A stretch of 8,633 bases of DNA from Alphaproteobacteria bacterium (GTDB lineage: Bacteria > Pseudomonadota > Alphaproteobacteria > Rickettsiales > UBA998): positions 1 through 8,633 of the forward strand of contig JAKFYP010000112.1 in assembly GCA_021730835.1 (NCBI GenBank), given 5' to 3'. Below are positions 5,834 through 8,633 of this stretch, piece after piece. How positions within the stretch are numbered: the first letter of the stretch is position 1; each line of letters opens with the position of its first letter. A model generated the notes under the pieces. The model was given only the letters and a program-made list of their open reading frames with translations, did no database searches and had not been told where the DNA came from. The position numbers were made by a program, and so were the translations under genes.

Positions 5834-6813
5834 GTCAGCATGCGCGCCGGGCGGCAATCGAGCCGGAGCCTGATATGAATATGTCCGATAGCCAGCCCCA
5901 TATCATTGCGATGCCGCAGAGCAGCCAGCCATCGCAGACCGCCGTGCCGCTGATCCGGCGTATTGCGGCGCTGCTGAGGCTGCGCAGTCACGATTCCAAC
6001 CTCAAGGATGAACTGGAGGAAGTCATCCAGAAGCATGAGGAGGATGGAGAGGCTCCGCTTTCCACCGGCGAGAAGCTGATGTTGCGTAATATGCTGGCCG
6101 CCGGGGAGATTGCCGTCTCCGATGTGATGATCCCGCGAGCCGATATTATCGCGGTGGATTACGAGATTACCCTGACCGAGCTGAAATCGGTGATTCTTGA
6201 ACAGCGCCATACGCGCATGCCGGTCTGTCAGGGGACGCTCGATAAGCTGAAGGGTTTTATTCATCTCAAGGATATGGTTCCGGCCCTAAGCGGCGATGAG
6301 CCGTTCGATATGGATAAGGTCTTGCGCGAGGTGATGTTTGTCTCTCCCGCCATGCGTATTATTGATCTGTTGATGCAGATGCGTCTCTCCGGCGACCATA
6401 TGGCCATCGTGGTCGATGAATATGGCGGCACGGACGGGCTGGTAACGATGGAAGATTTATTTGAGGAGATTGTCGGGGAGATTCAGGACGAGCACGATAC
6501 CGACGATGTTGCGCATGAAGTGCGCCGCACCGGCGCGCTGACCTTCGAGGCGCTGGCGCGTATTCGCATTGAGGAATTGCATCGTATGCTGGGCAGGGAG
6601 ATATGCACCGGCATTGAGGACGAAGACATAGACACGCTTGGCGGTTATGTGTTTTTCCGGCTGGGCCGCGTGCCGGTGCGCGGCGAGGTGGTCGATATCG
6701 AACCCTTTGGCAGGCTGGAAATTCTCGATGCCGACCCGCGCCGCATCAAGCGTATCCGTTTGCGTTTTCGCGAAGGTGTTCTCGCTCCCCATGCTCCGGC
6801 GGTTGGTGGATGA
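5830..6813 (+). CDS. corC: CorC/HlyC-type CBS-domain protein
   Basis: A 327-residue cytoplasmic-type CBS-pair protein of the family annotated as hemolysin C, TlyC or CorC (magnesium/cobalt efflux-associated). An N-terminal acidic/low-complexity stretch with no membrane segment (1-75) is followed by a leader helix ending in GEIAVSDVMIPRADI (92-106). CBS1 spans about 98-150 and CBS2 about 163-215, with the family hallmark VVDEYGGTDGLVTMEDLFEEIVGEI (194-218). The C-terminal CorC_HlyC transporter-associated domain covers about 230-313 (DEDIDTLGGYVFFRLGRVP, 264-282). The DUF21/CNNM membrane domain of the longer relatives is absent, as is normal for the short form next to lnt. Its exact biochemical role in this operon is not settled for the family; a link to membrane or divalent-cation homeostasis is inference. 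Translation is probably coupled to ybeY; lnt follows after 30 bp. Confidence 0.92.
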   Translation: MSQHARRAAIEPEPDMNMSDSQPHIIAMPQSSQPSQTAVPLIRRIAALLRLRSHDSNLKDELEEVIQKHEEDGEAPLSTGEKLMLRNMLAAGEIAVSDVMIPRADIIAVDYEITLTELKSVILEQRHTRMPVCQGTLDKLKGFIHLKDMVPALSGDEPFDMDKVLREVMFVSPAMRIIDLLMQMRLSGDHMAIVVDEYGGTDGLVTMEDLFEEIVGEIQDEHDTDDVAHEVRRTGALTFEALARIRIEELHRMLGREICTGIEDEDIDTLGGYVFFRLGRVPVRGEVVDIEPFGRLEILDADPRRIKRIRLRFREGVLAPHAPAVGG

Positions 6814-6843
6814 CACTGAAGCGGCGTTATGGCATGGTAAGCC

Positions 6844-8412
6844 ATGACTCGCAATCGCCCGACCGCCATGCTGCCTTCGCTCGCCGCCCAGTGCCGCGAT
6901 TTGACCGGCTGGTGGCGCAATACGGTTTGCCTTCTGCTCGGTGTTTCGCTGACCCTCTCTCTGCCGCCGCTTTATTTCCTGCCGTTTTTGTTTGTGGCTT
7001 TTACCGGGCTTATCTGGCTGGCTACCGGCGCCGACAATACGCGGCGCGCATTTTTCGACGGCTGGTGGTTCGGTATGGGGCATTTCTCAACCGGCACATA
7101 CTGGATATCCAACGCCCTGCTGGTCGATGCCGGGCAATTCGGCTGGCTCGTGCCGCTGGCCGTGCCGGGAATCAGCGCCGGGCTTGGCGTTTTCACCGGG
7201 CTGGTTGCAATCGGGTTATATCGCTGGCGTGAGGTCAGGGGATTCCCCGGCGTCGTGCTGTTCGCCATCTTATGGGTATGCGCCGAATGCCTGCGCGGAT
7301 ACGTCCTGACCGGCTTCCCGTGGAACCTCGCGGGATATGTCTGGACGTTTTCGCTGAGCATGATGCAGGGGGCGGCGCTGGCCGGTATTTTCGGCCTGAG
7401 TTTTCTCACCGCATTGCTCGGTGCTGCACCCGCCATGTTCTCAACGGAGCGCACGCAGGTGCATCGCCGCGAAGGCGTGTTGCTGCTGGCTATGGTTTTG
7501 CTCGGTATTTCGGCATACGGCCAATACCGGCTGATGATGCCAAGGCCGGAGGAAATGCCCGATGTACGCATCCGTATGGTGCAGGCCAATATCAGGCAGA
7601 AGTTGAAATGGGATCCAGCGCATATGCGTGAGGCGATGCGCACCCATATCGCCATGACCCGATCGGCGGGATTCGATGCCGTCACCCATGTGATCTGGCC
7701 GGAAAGCGCCATGCCTTTTCCGTTTGGCAGCGGCGATCCGGCGGCGCGTGAACTGACGCAGGCCGTGCCGCGTGGCGGGCTGCTGCTGACCGGGGTGACG
7801 CGGTTGATGAGGGACGATACGGGAAAGGTGCGGCGCATTTATAACAGCATGCGGGCGCTCGATGAATTTGCCCGCGTTGTGATGACCTATGATAAACGCA
7901 AACTGGTTCCGTTCGGTGAGTTTGTTCCGTTTCGGAACTGGTTGCCGCTGGATAAAATTACACCGGGAACAATGGATTTCTCCCGTGGGTCTGGCAGCGC
8001 TGTGTTTTTGTTGCCAAAACTCTCGTTGGTGCGGCCCCTGATCTGCTACGAAGCCATTTTTCCGCGACTCAGCCGCCGTACTTATCCGGCATGGCTGGTC
8101 AATATCACGAATGACGGATGGTTCGGCGACAGTACCGGGCCATATCAGCATCTCCAGATGAGCCGTATGCGCGCCGTAGAGCATGGCGTGCCTCTTTTTC
8201 GTGCGGCCAATACCGGCATCAGCGCCGTTATCGACCCTTATGGTCGCATTTTGCAACAACTCCCTTTAGGAACAACAGGTGTGCTCGATTCGCCACTCCC
8301 GTTACCTTTGTCATCCCCGACATTTTATGACCGATTTGGTGACATACTGGTGTTGCTGCTGATTTTTTTCGGTGGATTATACAGTATTTTCAATCGTGCG
8401 GTTGCAAGCTAG
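6844..8412 (+). CDS. lnt: Apolipoprotein N-acyltransferase
   Basis: An inner-membrane enzyme that adds the third acyl chain, taken from phospholipid, to the N-terminal cysteine of apolipoproteins, readying them for Lol export. The product has 522 residues, close to the family norm. Several TM segments fill about 26-225 (motifs GMGHFSTGTYWISNAL, 77-92; and TGFPWNLAGYVW, 156-167), followed by a periplasmic nitrilase domain at about 240-490 and a last TM at about 498-516. The catalytic triad fits E287 (WPES), K351 (YDKRKLVPFGE) and C401 (LICYEAIFP). E359 matches the essential Glu of the LVPFGE loop, eight residues after the Lys as in E. coli. The ATG at 6844 is the first start after an in-frame stop at 6838-6840; its Shine-Dalgarno is poor, and a 5-bp inverted repeat (ATGGC 6829-6833/GCCAT 6841-6845) overlaps the start codon. 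The two lipoproteins in this window are likely substrates. Confidence 0.97.
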   Translation: MTRNRPTAMLPSLAAQCRDLTGWWRNTVCLLLGVSLTLSLPPLYFLPFLFVAFTGLIWLATGADNTRRAFFDGWWFGMGHFSTGTYWISNALLVDAGQFGWLVPLAVPGISAGLGVFTGLVAIGLYRWREVRGFPGVVLFAILWVCAECLRGYVLTGFPWNLAGYVWTFSLSMMQGAALAGIFGLSFLTALLGAAPAMFSTERTQVHRREGVLLLAMVLLGISAYGQYRLMMPRPEEMPDVRIRMVQANIRQKLKWDPAHMREAMRTHIAMTRSAGFDAVTHVIWPESAMPFPFGSGDPAARELTQAVPRGGLLLTGVTRLMRDDTGKVRRIYNSMRALDEFARVVMTYDKRKLVPFGEFVPFRNWLPLDKITPGTMDFSRGSGSAVFLLPKLSLVRPLICYEAIFPRLSRRTYPAWLVNITNDGWFGDSTGPYQHLQMSRMRAVEHGVPLFRAANTGISAVIDPYGRILQQLPLGTTGVLDSPLPLPLSSPTFYDRFGDILVLLLIFFGGLYSIFNRAVAS

Positions 8413-8594
8413 GAGGTGTTGCATTATAAAACACGCTCGTTGATTGTGCTATCCGACAGGATAAAAGAATTAACAAAGTGCGTGACATTTCTAACCTCGT
8501 GGTTTACACACATTAATCGAAGGTGGGTCGCAGCTTTGTCTGCCCAGCGCCAGCCGTTCCATATTGCAACATCAGGCAGATCACAGGAGAGAAA
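8413..8594 (+). promoter_or_regulatory. lnt-XRE intergenic leader
   Basis: This 182-bp gap probably holds the promoter of the XRE gene. A partial sigma-70-like pair is TTGATT (8440-8445) and TAAAAG (8462-8467), 16 bp apart. AGGAGGTG, a full complement to the 16S 3' end, lies at 8411-8418 across the lnt stop but has no well-placed start codon. A small hairpin TATCC-GACA-GGATA is at 8450-8463. GGTGTTGCA (8415-8423) can pair with TGCAACATC (8565-8573) with one G-U pair, closing almost the whole gap. A 68-codon frame (8416-8622) spans the gap but looks non-coding. None of these elements is certain. Confidence 0.35.
8585..8589 (+). promoter_or_regulatory. Shine-Dalgarno of the XRE gene
   Basis: AGGAG lies five bases upstream of ATG 8595. 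Its spacing is optimal and it supports that start codon for the truncated regulator gene. Confidence 0.8.
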
Positions 8595-8633
8595 ATGGCA
8601 CATCCGGTTGACATTCATGTAGGGAAGCGGTTG
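8595..8633 (+). CDS. XRE-family (helix-turn-helix) transcriptional regulator, 3' partial
   Basis: Only the first 13 codons are in the window, reading MAHPVDIHVGKRL. The PVDxHVGxR opening is characteristic of a conserved alphaproteobacterial Cro/CI-type regulator in which this stretch leads into the first helix of the DNA-binding domain. Position supports this: in many alphaproteobacteria an XRE regulator lies between lnt and metK. The ATG has a good Shine-Dalgarno. It probably has its own promoter, because 182 bp separate it from lnt. The protein beyond residue 13 cannot be seen, so the call rests on a short motif plus gene order. Confidence 0.7.
   Translation, partial: MAHPVDIHVGKRL

Noticed and set aside
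6810..7232. 140-codon frame starting ATGACACTG at the corC stop
   Set aside because: It overlaps the confident lnt gene in another frame and its translation is Arg/Ala-rich shadow sequence without motifs.
6972..7838. 288-codon minus-strand frame inside lnt
   Set aside because: It is antisense to a gene with a full catalytic triad; its composition (Ser/Pro/Arg) is typical of GC-rich antisense shadows. The same holds for the 272-codon frame at 7441-8259 and those inside the RND gene.
8416..8622. 68-codon frame between lnt and the XRE gene
   Set aside because: Its GTG overlaps the Shine-Dalgarno-like bases themselves, the next TTG is only two bases away from them, it runs into the XRE start in another frame, and the product has no recognisable features.

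Overview
The window looks like an ordinary chromosomal stretch of an alphaproteobacterium. Two things point there. The order ybeY - corC (CBS-domain) - lnt - XRE regulator is characteristic of the class. So is the divergent pair of a BamE-type lipoprotein and a ubiquinol-cytochrome c chaperone (CBP3 family), which also implies aerobic respiration through a cytochrome bc1 complex. The genus cannot be told from the sequence. No phage, transposase, CRISPR, tRNA or rRNA was seen.

Layout. (1) Positions 1-3327, plus strand: a 5'-truncated RND efflux permease, then by ATGA overlap a periplasmic DsbA-like thiol oxidoreductase, then a 62-residue orphan lipoprotein, probably one transcript. (2) Positions 3328-3545: a convergent intergenic region with a dense mosaic of inverted repeats, a run of ten G and a 10-bp direct repeat. 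This is the least explained DNA in the window. (3) Positions 3546-4497: bamE (minus) and the CBP3-family chaperone (plus), divergent and only 25 bp apart, neither with a visible Shine-Dalgarno. (4) Positions 4536-5027, minus: a Bcp/PrxQ peroxiredoxin with a strong ribosome-binding site. (5) Positions 5028-5314: an AT-richer divergent control region. (6) Positions 5315-8412, plus: ybeY (16S rRNA maturation endonuclease), corC-like protein (ATGA overlap) and lnt (apolipoprotein N-acyltransferase). After a 182-bp gap comes the first 13 codons of an XRE-family regulator, cut by the window end.

Much of the window concerns the envelope: an inner-membrane pump, periplasmic disulfide chemistry, two lipoproteins and the enzyme (Lnt) that completes lipoprotein acylation before export by Lol. 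The ybeY-corC-lnt transcript couples rRNA processing with envelope maintenance, as in many proteobacteria, but the usual upstream partner phoH (ybeZ) is not adjacent here. I found no convincing new multi-gene system. The points worth checking are the intergenic mosaic repeat, the RND-DsbA-lipoprotein operon, the changed proton-relay residues of the pump, the atypical cysteines of Bcp, and the leader regions of bamE/CBP3, ybeY and the XRE gene.
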